Assembly (NCBI GenBank): GCA_000335715.1
Contig: AMYZ01000011.1
Location: 62,001-126,000 of the forward strand
From: a beta proteobacterium L13
Lineage (GTDB): Bacteria; Pseudomonadota; Gammaproteobacteria; Burkholderiales; Chromobacteriaceae
DNA length: 64,000 bases
Direction of reading: 5' to 3'
The notes under the pieces are model-generated. The model searched no databases, had not been told where the DNA came from, and worked only from the letters and a program-made list of their open reading frames with translations. Positions 26,704 through 34,956 of the stretch are shown here, piece after piece (position 1 is the first letter of the stretch; each line of letters starts with the position of its first letter). Both the position numbers and the translations under genes were made by a program.

Positions 26704-28356
26704 ATGGCTGCCGACCGTATCTGCATTAACGAGCATCCTGTCTGGGCGCGCTTGCACCAGCATCAGCGAGCTACGCGCCATCTGCATATGAAAGAGCTGT
26801 TTGCTCAAGATCCGCAGCGTTTTGATCGCCATTCCTTGCAACTGGATGGCCTGATGCTGGACTATTCCAAGAACCGCATTACCGCCCGCACGCTGGAGCT
26901 GCTGCAAGAGCTGGCGCTGGCGGCCGACTTGCCAGGCTGGATGCGCAAGATGCGGGCGGGCGAGTGCATCAATATCAGTGAAAAGCGCGCCGTGCTGCAC
27001 AGTGCTTTGCGCTTGCCTGTGCAGGCCAGCCTTGCCTTGGATGGGCAGGATGTCGTGCCCGCAGTGCACGCCGTGCTGGCGCGTATGGCCTCTTTCGCGC
27101 TGCGGGTGCGCTCGGGCGAATGGCTGGGTTTTAGCGGCCAACGTGTGCGCCAGGTGGTGAATATCGGTATTGGCGGTTCGGACCTGGGCCCGCTGATGGT
27201 GGCCGAGGCGCTCAAGCCCTATGCCGACCCGGCGCTGGCCTTTCACTATGTGTCCAATGTGGACGGGCAGCACCTGGCGCAAGTGCTGCAACAGTGTGAT
27301 GCCGCGACGACACTGTTTGTCGTGGCATCCAAATCGTTTGCCACACCGGAAACCCTGTTGAATGCCCAGGCGGCCAGGCGCTGGTTTTTGCAGCATGCTG
27401 GCGAGGCAGATATCGCGCGCCATTTTGTAGCGGTGTCGACCAATGCTCCCGCAGTGCGCGATTTTGGCATCGATACGGACAATATGTTCGGCTTCTGGGA
27501 TTGGGTGGGCGGGCGTTACTCGGTTTGGTCGGCCATTGGCTTGCCGGTAATGTTGCAGATCGGCCCGGAGCGCTTTGCCGAGTTTCTGGCCGGCGGTGCA
27601 CGGATGGATGAGCATTTTTTCGATACGCCATTCGAGCGCAATATCCCTGTTCTGCTGGGCCTGATCGGTATCTGGTACAACACATTCTATGGGGCGCATA
27701 CCCATGCCATCATGCCGTACGACCACGGCCTGCGCCGTTTGCCGGCACATATCCAGCAGATGGATATGGAGTCCAATGGCAAGCGGGTGGGGCGTTATGG
27801 CGAGCGGCTGGATTTCGACACCGGCCCGGTCATCTGGGGCGAAGAGGGCGTCAATAGTCAGCATGCGTTCTTCCAGCTCTTGCACCAGGGGACGCGTCTG
27901 GTGCCTTGTGACTTCATCGTTGCCATGAATACGCATTACCCGATGGGTAATCAGCACCGCGTGCTGGTGGCCAATTGCTTTGCGCAAACCGAAGCGCTGA
28001 TGCGTGGCAAAACCGAGGCAGAAGTGTTGCAGGAGTTGGGTAATCTTGCTGGCGATGAGCTGGATATGTTGTTGCCGCAAAAGCTGTTTCCGGGTAACCA
28101 GCCTAGCAACACCATCGCGCTGGATAAGGTTACGCCATACAACCTCGGTATGCTGCTGGCCATGTATGAGCACAAGGTGTTCGTGCAAGGCGCAATCTGG
28201 GGGGTGAATTCGTTTGACCAGTGGGGTGTGGAGTACGGCAAGCAACTGGCTAGCCGTTTGCTGGGCGAGCTTGAAGTCGGCCAGCTGGCGGCGCACGATG
28301 CGTCCACGCTTGGGTTGATGCGGCATTACCTGGAAACCTGCCATGACAACGCATGA
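26704..28356 (+). CDS. pgi: Glucose-6-phosphate isomerase
   Basis: A 550-residue glycolytic/gluconeogenic enzyme interconverting glucose 6-phosphate and fructose 6-phosphate. Motifs: VNIGIGGSDLGPLMV, SKSFATPETLLNA, FWDWVGGRYSVWSAIG, GEEGVNSQHAFFQLLHQG with the catalytic Glu region, and GVNSFDQWGVEYGKQLA near the C-terminus. The length equals that of the E. coli enzyme. Its 3' end overlaps the next gene by 14 bases. Confidence 0.98.
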   Translation: MAADRICINEHPVWARLHQHQRATRHLHMKELFAQDPQRFDRHSLQLDGLMLDYSKNRITARTLELLQELALAADLPGWMRKMRAGECINISEKRAVLHSALRLPVQASLALDGQDVVPAVHAVLARMASFALRVRSGEWLGFSGQRVRQVVNIGIGGSDLGPLMVAEALKPYADPALAFHYVSNVDGQHLAQVLQQCDAATTLFVVASKSFATPETLLNAQAARRWFLQHAGEADIARHFVAVSTNAPAVRDFGIDTDNMFGFWDWVGGRYSVWSAIGLPVMLQIGPERFAEFLAGGARMDEHFFDTPFERNIPVLLGLIGIWYNTFYGAHTHAIMPYDHGLRRLPAHIQQMDMESNGKRVGRYGERLDFDTGPVIWGEEGVNSQHAFFQLLHQGTRLVPCDFIVAMNTHYPMGNQHRVLVANCFAQTEALMRGKTEAEVLQELGNLAGDELDMLLPQKLFPGNQPSNTIALDKVTPYNLGMLLAMYEHKVFVQGAIWGVNSFDQWGVEYGKQLASRLLGELEVGQLAAHDASTLGLMRHYLETCHDNA

Positions 28357-28843
28357 GCTGGCGGCCGAGCTTGGCCGCAGGTTGGCCGCAGCAGGGCAGC
28401 GCGTGACGGTAGCAGAATCCTGCACCGGTGGCGGCGTGGCGTCGGCGCTGACTGCCATTCCGGGTAGCTCTGCCTGGTTTGATCTTTCTGTGGTGACGTA
28501 CAGCAATGAAGCCAAGCAGCGTTTGCTCGGCGTGCCGGAGGCTACCTTGCTAGCGCACGGTGCTGTCAGTCTGCCGGTGGCTGCAGCCATGGCAGAGGGG
28601 GCGCGCAAGCTGGCGGGGGCGGACTGGGCGATGTCTGTTACCGGTATTGCCGGGCCGGGTGGTGGCACGGTTGACAAGCCTGTGGGTACGGTTTGTTTTG
28701 GCCTGGCGCATGCTGCCGGTACAGAGGTTGCGCGCTGCCACTTTGCTGGTGATCGTGATGCAGTGCGTGAGCAGGCTGTGTTGTGGGTGCTGCGTTTTTT
28801 CTTGAGCTGTCTTTCCGGGCAGGGTGAGGCTGTAGTGCGTTGA
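28343..28843 (+). CDS. pncC: Nicotinamide-nucleotide amidase (CinA C-terminal domain protein)
   Basis: A 166-residue stand-alone CinA_C domain that deamidates NMN to nicotinate mononucleotide in NAD recycling. Landmarks are VTVAESCTGGGVASALTAIPGSS at the N-terminus with the nucleophile Ser, VVTYSNEAKQRLLGV, and SVTGIAGPGGGTVDKPVGTV. The N-terminal half of full CinA is absent, as is normal for PncC. Codons near the start contain two repeat words only 2 bp apart, read in different frames (Gly-Arg, then Leu-Ala-Ala). Confidence 0.93.
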   Translation: MTTHELAAELGRRLAAAGQRVTVAESCTGGGVASALTAIPGSSAWFDLSVVTYSNEAKQRLLGVPEATLLAHGAVSLPVAAAMAEGARKLAGADWAMSVTGIAGPGGGTVDKPVGTVCFGLAHAAGTEVARCHFAGDRDAVREQAVLWVLRFFLSCLSGQGEAVVR

Positions 28844-28884
28844 AACATGCTTTTCGACTGGTTTTTTGGCGATGATTATGCAAA

Positions 28885-28920
28885 ATCACAGATGTGATCT
28901 TGCGTGGCTGTGCGTATAAT
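28885..28920 (+). promoter_or_regulatory. Putative promoter and operator of the BMP transporter operon
   Basis: A perfect inverted repeat ATCACA-GA-TGTGAT (28885-28898) lies about where a -35 box is expected, 16 bases before TATAAT (28915-28920). The transcript would have a ~145-nt leader containing GCAGGT (28945-28950) and ACCTGC (28975-28980) that close a hairpin. The regulator is unknown. Confidence 0.5.
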
Positions 28921-29068
28921 CACGCCCCTGCTCGCATAATCCAGGCAGGTCTGTTGCCAATAATGCGACGGCATACCTGCTTTGTAATACGTTGGCCGTG
29001 TGTGGCGAGAAAATTATCGCTACTATGAGCCAACCACTAAACTGACACGACGTTGGGAGAGACATCTC

Positions 29069-30073
29069 ATGCAAATTACCAAGAAAAAAAGCCTGGCTGT
29101 TGCTGCTGCAACCCTGATGGCTGCAGCTTCCTCCAGTTTTGCTTTTACCCCTGCCGTGGTTTACGACCAGGCTGGCAAGTTTGACAAAAGCTTTAACGAA
29201 GCTGCCTACACCGGTGCAGAGCGTTTCAAGAAAGCCACTGGTGTAGCTTACCGTGAAGCGCAAATCGCCAACGAAGCGCAGAAAGAGCAAGTACTGCGTA
29301 ACCTGGCGCGCAAGAATGTAGATCTGGTAATTGCTGTGGGTTTCTCCTTTACCCAGGCTGTTCAGACCGTGGCTGCCGAGTTTCCGAAAGTGAAATTCGC
29401 CATTGTGGATGACGTGGCCAAGGGCGCAAACGTACAGTCTGTGATCTTCAAGGAACAGGAAGGCTCCTACCTGGTAGGCATGGCCGCTACGCTGGCTTCC
29501 AAGTCCAAGAAAGTCGGCTTCATCGGCGGTATGGACGTGCCGCTGATCCGCGCATTCGGTTGCGGCTATGCACAGGGTGCCAAGGCAGCGGATGCCAAGG
29601 TGGAAGTCGTATCCAACATGACCGGCACGACCCCGCAAGCCTTCAACGACCCGGCACGTGGTGGCGAGCTGGCTCGCAGCCAGTTTGACCGTGGCGTAGA
29701 CGTGGTCTTCCACGCTGCAGGCGGTACCGGCATGGGTGTTCTGCAGGCAGCCAAGGACAAGAACAAGCTGGGTATCGGTGTGGATTCCAACCAGAACCAC
29801 CTGTTCCCGGGCTTTGTCCTGACTTCCATGCTCAAGCGTGTGGACAATGCTGTTTACCAGCTGATGCTGGACGGCCAGAAAGGCACCTGGAAAGCAGGCG
29901 TGGTGACCATGGGTCTGAAAGAAGGCGGCGTGGATTGGGCGCTGGATGCAAACAACCGCAAGCTGATCTCCAAAGACATCGAAACCAAAGTAAACCAAGC
30001 CAAGAAAGACATCATTTCGGGCAAGGTAAAAGTGGTTGACTACCGCGCTGGCAATAGCTGCCCGGTAAAATAA
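29069..30073 (+). CDS. BMP family ABC transporter substrate-binding protein (nucleoside type)
   Basis: A 334-residue periplasmic binding protein with a Sec signal peptide (about 26 residues, ending SFA-FT) and no lipobox cysteine, unlike most Bmp/PnrA lipoproteins. Family motifs: VVYDQAGKFDKSFNEAAY, NVDLVIAVGFSFTQAV, GFIGGMDVPLIRAFGCGY, VVFHAAGGTGMGVLQAA, and GVDSNQN. Members bind purine nucleosides. ATG 29069 gives a normal signal peptide and has GGGAGA upstream. The ATPase and two permeases follow after a long structured gap. Confidence 0.93.
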   Translation: MQITKKKSLAVAAATLMAAASSSFAFTPAVVYDQAGKFDKSFNEAAYTGAERFKKATGVAYREAQIANEAQKEQVLRNLARKNVDLVIAVGFSFTQAVQTVAAEFPKVKFAIVDDVAKGANVQSVIFKEQEGSYLVGMAATLASKSKKVGFIGGMDVPLIRAFGCGYAQGAKAADAKVEVVSNMTGTTPQAFNDPARGGELARSQFDRGVDVVFHAAGGTGMGVLQAAKDKNKLGIGVDSNQNHLFPGFVLTSMLKRVDNAVYQLMLDGQKGTWKAGVVTMGLKEGGVDWALDANNRKLISKDIETKVNQAKKDIISGKVKVVDYRAGNSCPVK

Positions 30074-30403
30074 TGTTGTAATCGTCTGTTTGATCCAGAC
30101 GACTTGTGCGGCAAGCAGTTCATTCTGCTTGCCGCACTTTATTGTGTCTGTCGCGGCGGAGTAGTGTGGTCGGCCGCGGCCGGATATCACCCTGGCTGGT
30201 TGGCGGGGTTGGCAAGACATTTCCGCCTGCTGGTGTTGGTCTGGGCGGGGAGGTACAGCGGTCTGCACCAGCAGGCCGTTGTCTGATTATTCGAGTTTCC
30301 ACTCATTGTGTGCGGCTGGTCAGTTTGGCTTGTCGCGCTTTGTCACGGTTGCGTTATGTCGTGGCGGCATGGAAATGGCATTTTAACCGAGAGCGAGATC
30401 ACT
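30074..30403 (+). other. 330-bp intergenic region with strong hairpins between binding protein and ATPase genes
   Basis: Two hairpins come first: TCGTCTG/CAGACGA (30082-30102), then a perfect 13-bp stem (30106-30118 with 30125-30137) followed by TTTATT, which looks like a terminator. Further on, CCTGCTGGTG (30226-30235) can pair with CACCAGCAGG (30266-30275). I see no convincing gene. The strong hairpin would give more binding protein than membrane components, common in ABC operons; the rest is unexplained. Confidence 0.6.
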
Positions 30404-31927
30404 ATGGCCGAATTAGCCATCGAGCTCATTGGCGTCAACAAACACTTCGGTGAAGTGCACGCCAATAAGAACATTACTTTCGGAGTTCGCAAAGGTACGG
30501 TTCACGGCATTATTGGCGAGAACGGTGCCGGCAAATCCACCCTGATGAGCATCATCTACGGCTACTATCAGGCGGATTCCGGAACAATCAAGATTAACGG
30601 CAAGGCCGAGCGCATTCGTTCGTCGCATGCGGCTATCGGCCTGGGTATCGGCATGGTGCATCAGCACTTCATGCTGGTAGACCCGTTTACCGTGCTGGAA
30701 AACATTGTGCTGGGTGCCGAAGGCGGCATGACGCTGGATGGCAGCCTGGCTGCGGCGCGTACCCATCTGCAAAAGCTGAACCAGGATTACGGCCTGCAAG
30801 TCGCCCCCGATGCGATTGTGGGCGAGCTGGGTGTGGGCACGCAGCAGCGGGTGGAAATCCTGAAAACCCTGTACCGGGGTGCTGACGTGCTGATTCTGGA
30901 CGAGCCGACCGCCGTGCTGACGCCGCAGGAAGCCGACGACCTGTTCCGCATCCTGCGTCTGCTGCGCGAGCAGGGCAAGACGGTGATCCTGATTACGCAC
31001 AAGCTGCGTGAGGTCATGGACATTACCGATGATGTTACGGTGATGCGCGCTGGCGAGATCGTGGGGCAGGTGCGTACTGCCGACGTTACCAAGGAAGACC
31101 TGGCTGACCTGATGGTTGGCCGCAAGGTGAACATGCACCTTGATAAGACTGCTGCCGTGCCGGGCGAGAAGGTGCTCAGTGTTGCCGGCCTGAATCTGGT
31201 AGATAGCCGTGGTGTGGCGCTGCTGAAGGATATCGGCTTTGACCTGCATGCTGGCGAGATCGTGGGTATTGCTGGTGTGTCCGGCAATGGCCAGTCCGAG
31301 CTGCTGGAGGTGCTGTCCGGCATGCGCGAGGCGACGTCTGGCTCGGTACAGTTCAAGGGCCAAGAGCTGGTCACGCTGAAAACACGTGAACCCAAGGCAG
31401 CGGCGTATCGCAAGCTGGGTATTGCGCATATTCCGGAAGACCGCTCGCGCGAGGGCATGGTGAAGGACTTCATGACCTTCGAAAACGCCATCCTGGGCTA
31501 TCACGACGACCCGAGTGTACGCCGTGGTTTCCTGTTTAACCGCAAGGCCATCATCGAGCGTTGCCGCCGCTTTATCGACGAGTTCGACGTGCGCCCGGCG
31601 CTGACGCACCGCCGTATCGGCCTGTTCTCGGGGGGTAACCAGCAGAAGGTGATTCTGGCGCGTGAAATTCACGCCAATCCGGATTTGCTGCTGATCGGCC
31701 AGCCTACGCGCGGCGTGGATATCGGCGCGATCGAGTTCATCCACAAGCGCCTGATGCAGCTGCGTGACGAGGGCAAGGCCCTGCTGCTGGTGTCGGTGGA
31801 GCTGGACGAGATCATGGCCTTGAGTGACCGCATCATCGTGATGAACGGTGGTGCCATTTCCGGCGAGCTGCCGGCGGCAGAAGCCACCGCCACCTCGCTG
31901 GGTTTGTTGATGGGGGGACATAAATGA
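30404..31927 (+). CDS. Nucleoside ABC transporter, tandem ATP-binding protein
   Basis: A 507-residue protein with two ABC domains, as in RbsA/NupA. The first is complete: Walker A GENGAGKST, signature region VGELGVGTQQRVEILKTL, and Walker B LILDEPTAVL. In the second, Walker A is degenerate (GVSGNGQSELLEVLSG), while LFSGGNQQKVILAREI and LLIGQPTRGVDIG are kept; asymmetric sites are usual in this group. It powers import through the two following permeases. The start at 30404 gives MAELAIELIGVNKHF; it overlaps the next gene by four bases. Confidence 0.96.
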   Translation: MAELAIELIGVNKHFGEVHANKNITFGVRKGTVHGIIGENGAGKSTLMSIIYGYYQADSGTIKINGKAERIRSSHAAIGLGIGMVHQHFMLVDPFTVLENIVLGAEGGMTLDGSLAAARTHLQKLNQDYGLQVAPDAIVGELGVGTQQRVEILKTLYRGADVLILDEPTAVLTPQEADDLFRILRLLREQGKTVILITHKLREVMDITDDVTVMRAGEIVGQVRTADVTKEDLADLMVGRKVNMHLDKTAAVPGEKVLSVAGLNLVDSRGVALLKDIGFDLHAGEIVGIAGVSGNGQSELLEVLSGMREATSGSVQFKGQELVTLKTREPKAAAYRKLGIAHIPEDRSREGMVKDFMTFENAILGYHDDPSVRRGFLFNRKAIIERCRRFIDEFDVRPALTHRRIGLFSGGNQQKVILAREIHANPDLLLIGQPTRGVDIGAIEFIHKRLMQLRDEGKALLLVSVELDEIMALSDRIIVMNGGAISGELPAAEATATSLGLLMGGHK

Positions 31928-33024
31928 GTCAGCCAGCCAATATGCCGCGCTGGGCCAGCTTGTGGCTGATGCCGCTGCTGAACCTGTTTGCGGCACTGTT
32001 TGTATCGGGCCTGGTGATTGCGCTGATCGGCGAGGACCCGATCGAGTGCCTGAAACTGATGATCAACGGCGCCTTCGGCTATCCGGAAGGTATCGGTTAC
32101 ACGCTGTTTTACACCACCAGCTTCATCTTTACCGGCCTGGCGGTAGCCGCAGCGTTCCACGCCGGCCTGTTCAATATCGGTGGCGAGGGCCAGATGTATC
32201 TGGCTGGTCTGGGCGTTACCCTGGTGTGCTTGCAGTTTGATTACCTGCCGGCGTACGTGGTGATTCCGCTGGCCATGTTGGCCGCCATCCTGTTTGGTGG
32301 TGCCTGGGCGCTGGTGCCGGGTTATCTGCAGGCCAAGCGTGGCAGCCACATCGTGGTGACCACCATCATGTTCAACTTTATTGCCAGCTCGCTGATGACC
32401 TGGCTGCTGGTGGACAAGCTGCGCATGGAAGGCTCGCAAACGCCGGCCACCCGCGAGTTTGCCCAGAACGCCTGGGTGCCGATGCTGCACGAGCTGTTTG
32501 CCCCGCTGGGTTTCGAGCTGCCCAATACCCCGCTGAATGCCAGCTTCTTCCTGGCGCTGATGGCGCTGGTGCTGTTCTACCTGGTGGTATGGCATAGCCC
32601 GAAAGGCTTTGTCACCCGCACGGTGGGCCTGAACGAAAAAGCCGCCCGCTATGCCGGTATTTCGGTGGACAAGGTGATTATCGCCGTGATGTGCGTGTCC
32701 GGTGCGTTGGCTGGCCTGGCTGCCATCAACGAGCTGCTGGGCTCTACCCATCGCATGAATATGGGTTTCACCAACGGTATCGGCTTTGTCGGTATCGCGG
32801 TGGCGCTGATGGGTCGTAACCACCCGGTAGGCATTTTGCTGTCTGCGCTGCTGTTTGGTGCGCTGACGCAGGGCGGCCTGGACTTGTCGTTCGAGAAGCC
32901 GGCCATTACGCGCGAGATGATCATCTTCACCCAAGGCTTGATCATCCTGTTCTGCGGTGCGCTGGAAAACCTGTTCCAGACCCCGCTATCGGCTGCGTTC
33001 AAGCGCATGCTGAAGAACCAGTAA
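31924..33024 (+). CDS. Nucleoside ABC transporter permease, first subunit
   Basis: A 366-residue membrane protein of the branched-chain/ribose-type permease superfamily (BPD_transp_2) with about eight to nine helices. The conserved motif GLFNIGGEGQMYLAG follows AAAFHA near residue 75, and GLNEKAARYAGISVDKVI is the cytoplasmic coupling helix region. It resembles NupB/YufP of nucleoside importers. It is translationally coupled to the ATPase gene (ATGA overlap). Confidence 0.95.
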   Translation: MSQPANMPRWASLWLMPLLNLFAALFVSGLVIALIGEDPIECLKLMINGAFGYPEGIGYTLFYTTSFIFTGLAVAAAFHAGLFNIGGEGQMYLAGLGVTLVCLQFDYLPAYVVIPLAMLAAILFGGAWALVPGYLQAKRGSHIVVTTIMFNFIASSLMTWLLVDKLRMEGSQTPATREFAQNAWVPMLHELFAPLGFELPNTPLNASFFLALMALVLFYLVVWHSPKGFVTRTVGLNEKAARYAGISVDKVIIAVMCVSGALAGLAAINELLGSTHRMNMGFTNGIGFVGIAVALMGRNHPVGILLSALLFGALTQGGLDLSFEKPAITREMIIFTQGLIILFCGALENLFQTPLSAAFKRMLKNQ

Positions 33025-33034
33025 GGAGTACAGC

Positions 33035-33982
33035 ATGGACATGATTTTTAGTGTGCTGGATGCCACGCTGCGTGTGAGTACCCCGCTGGTGCTGGCGGCG
33101 CTGGCCGGTTTGTTCTCCGAGCGTTCCGGCGTGGTGGATCTGGCACTGGAAGGCAAGATGTTGGCCGCAGCTTTTGCTGCTGCCTGCGTGGCGTACATTG
33201 CCCAATCCCCGTGGGTAGGTCTGGGTGCCGGCATTGCTGCAGGCATGGCGGTAGCCATGCTGCATGGTGTGGTGTCGATTAGCTATAACGGTAACCAGCT
33301 GATTTCCGGTGTGGCCATCAATATGATGGTATCCGGCGTGACGCCAGTGCTGGCTTTGGCCTGGTTCCAGCAGGGCGGCCGTACGCCTACGCTGTCGGAC
33401 GAGGCGCGCTTTACCGCCATCGAATTGCCGTTTGCCGATGCCATCGCCCACAGCGCGGCACTGAAGACCTTCTTTGGTCACAACATTCTGGTGTACCTGG
33501 CGCTGCTGCTGATTTTTGTGGTGAGCTGGGTGGTGTACAAGAGCCGCTTTGGTTTGCGTTTGCGTGCTGTGGGTGAAAACCCGCATGCTGCCGATGCGGC
33601 AGGTATCAGTGTGAAGGGTGTGCGCTATATGGCGCAGGCCATTGGTGGTGCGCTGTGCGGTGTGGCGGGTGCCTACCTGGTGCTGGCGCAAACCGGTGCT
33701 TTCATCCAGGACATGACCGCCGGTAAAGGCTATCTGGCGCTGGCGGCGCTGATCTTTGGCAAGTGGCGCCCTTGGTCTGCGGTGCTGGGCTGCCTGATTT
33801 TTGCCTTCACCGACGCGATCCAGATTCGTCTGCAGGGTGTGGAGCTGCCGCTGATTGGCAGTATCCCGGATGCCTTTATCCAGGCGTTGCCGTACGTGCT
33901 GACGGTGGTGTTGCTGGCGGGCTTCATGGGCCGTGCCGTGGCGCCAAAAGCCATTGGCGTACCATTCGTGAAATCACGCTAA
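33035..33982 (+). CDS. Nucleoside ABC transporter permease, second subunit
   Basis: A 315-residue partner permease (NupC/YufQ-like). Family motifs: LAALAGLFSERSGVVDLALEGK near residue 25, GNQLISGVAINM, and the coupling stretch RLRAVGENPHAADAAGISV. About eight to nine membrane helices. AAGGAG lies before ATG 33035. A repeat word (33161) encodes Leu-Ala-Ala inside a helix, and another (33984) lies immediately after the stop codon. Confidence 0.95.
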   Translation: MDMIFSVLDATLRVSTPLVLAALAGLFSERSGVVDLALEGKMLAAAFAAACVAYIAQSPWVGLGAGIAAGMAVAMLHGVVSISYNGNQLISGVAINMMVSGVTPVLALAWFQQGGRTPTLSDEARFTAIELPFADAIAHSAALKTFFGHNILVYLALLLIFVVSWVVYKSRFGLRLRAVGENPHAADAAGISVKGVRYMAQAIGGALCGVAGAYLVLAQTGAFIQDMTAGKGYLALAALIFGKWRPWSAVLGCLIFAFTDAIQIRLQGVELPLIGSIPDAFIQALPYVLTVVLLAGFMGRAVAPKAIGVPFVKSR

Positions 33983-34001
33983 GTTGGCCGCAAGCCAAGA
34001 T

Positions 34002-34033
34002 AAAACCCCCTGCTACTGGCAGGGGGTTTTTCT
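34002..34033. terminator. Bidirectional terminator between the BMP operon and xerC
   Basis: A perfect 12-bp stem AAAACCCCCTGC/GCAGGGGGTTTT with loop TACTG and a T-run, between convergent genes. Confidence 0.92.
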
Positions 34034-34059
34034 TTGGGTGCTGTGCCTGCGGGGCCGCG

Positions 34060-34956
34060 TTACTGCTTGTCTTTGTCATCCAGCTTGGCGCGTGGGTGCG
34101 CAGTGTCGTACACCTTGGCCAGGTGCTGAAAGTCCAGGCTGGTGTAGATCTGGGTGGTGGCCAGATTGGCGTGGCCCAGCAGCTCTTGCACTGCACGCAG
34201 GTCGCCGGAGGACTGCAACATGTGGCTGGCAAACGAGTGGCGCAGCATGTGCGGGTGTACATGCTGCTCGCTGCCGCTATGCAGTGCCCAGCGTTCCAGC
34301 CGCCGGGCCAATTGGCGGCTGCTGATACGTACGCCTTTGCTGGAGACAAATAGCGCCTCTTCGCCATCTGCGGCCTGGCGCAAGGGCAGCCAGCGTTGCA
34401 GCGCGGCTACAGCCTGCTTGCCGATGGGTAATATGCGCTCGCGGTTGCCTTTGCCTTGTACTTTCAGCAGGGCTTCGCGTAGATCGATGTCGGCCAGGTT
34501 GATCGACACGGTTTCAGAGAGGCGCAGCCCGGACGAGTACATCAGCTCGAAAATGGCTGCGTCACGAATTTCGCGCTCGTCTTCGGCAGGGGCGTCCAGC
34601 AGCTGCATGGCGCTGTCCACGCTCAGGGTCTTGGGCAGGCGCTGCCCCACACGTGGGGCGCGTACCCCGGCGCAAGGGTTGGCCGCCAGCCATTCGCGGC
34701 GGATCATCCATTCAAACAGGCTGCGCCAGGTGGACAGCATGCGCGCCAGTGTGCGCGGTGACAGGCCTTGGCGACGCAGCTGGCCCAGCGCGCGCTGGAT
34801 GGCCGGGCCGTCGGTGTGCTCGGGCTGGCTGCTGCCCAGCAGCTGGGCGAGCTTGGTAAGGTCGCGCCGATAGGCGATGCGGGTGTGCTCGCTGCGTGCG
34901 GCCAACCTTAGCTGGTCGTCGTAGGCGTCAATCAGGGCTTGCCAGTGGGCGTCCAT
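34060..34956 (-). CDS. xerC: Tyrosine recombinase XerC
   Basis: A 298-residue recombinase that, with XerD, resolves chromosome dimers at dif. The catalytic residues are readable: Arg in SSGLRLSETVSI, Lys in VQGKGNRERILP, HxxR in PHMLRHSFASHML, His in LLGHANLATTQIYT, and the Tyr nucleophile in that last motif. Length and N-terminal SAM-like domain match XerC. It overlaps the upstream MoxR gene by one base. A repeat word (34897) encodes Leu-Ala-Ala. Confidence 0.95.
   Translation of the reverse strand: MDAHWQALIDAYDDQLRLAARSEHTRIAYRRDLTKLAQLLGSSQPEHTDGPAIQRALGQLRRQGLSPRTLARMLSTWRSLFEWMIRREWLAANPCAGVRAPRVGQRLPKTLSVDSAMQLLDAPAEDEREIRDAAIFELMYSSGLRLSETVSINLADIDLREALLKVQGKGNRERILPIGKQAVAALQRWLPLRQAADGEEALFVSSKGVRISSRQLARRLERWALHSGSEQHVHPHMLRHSFASHMLQSSGDLRAVQELLGHANLATTQIYTSLDFQHLAKVYDTAHPRAKLDDKDKQ

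Noticed and set aside
28921-29068. A purine riboswitch in the leader of the nucleoside transporter
   Set aside because: The conserved three-way junction bases of the purine class are not recognisable; only generic hairpins are seen.
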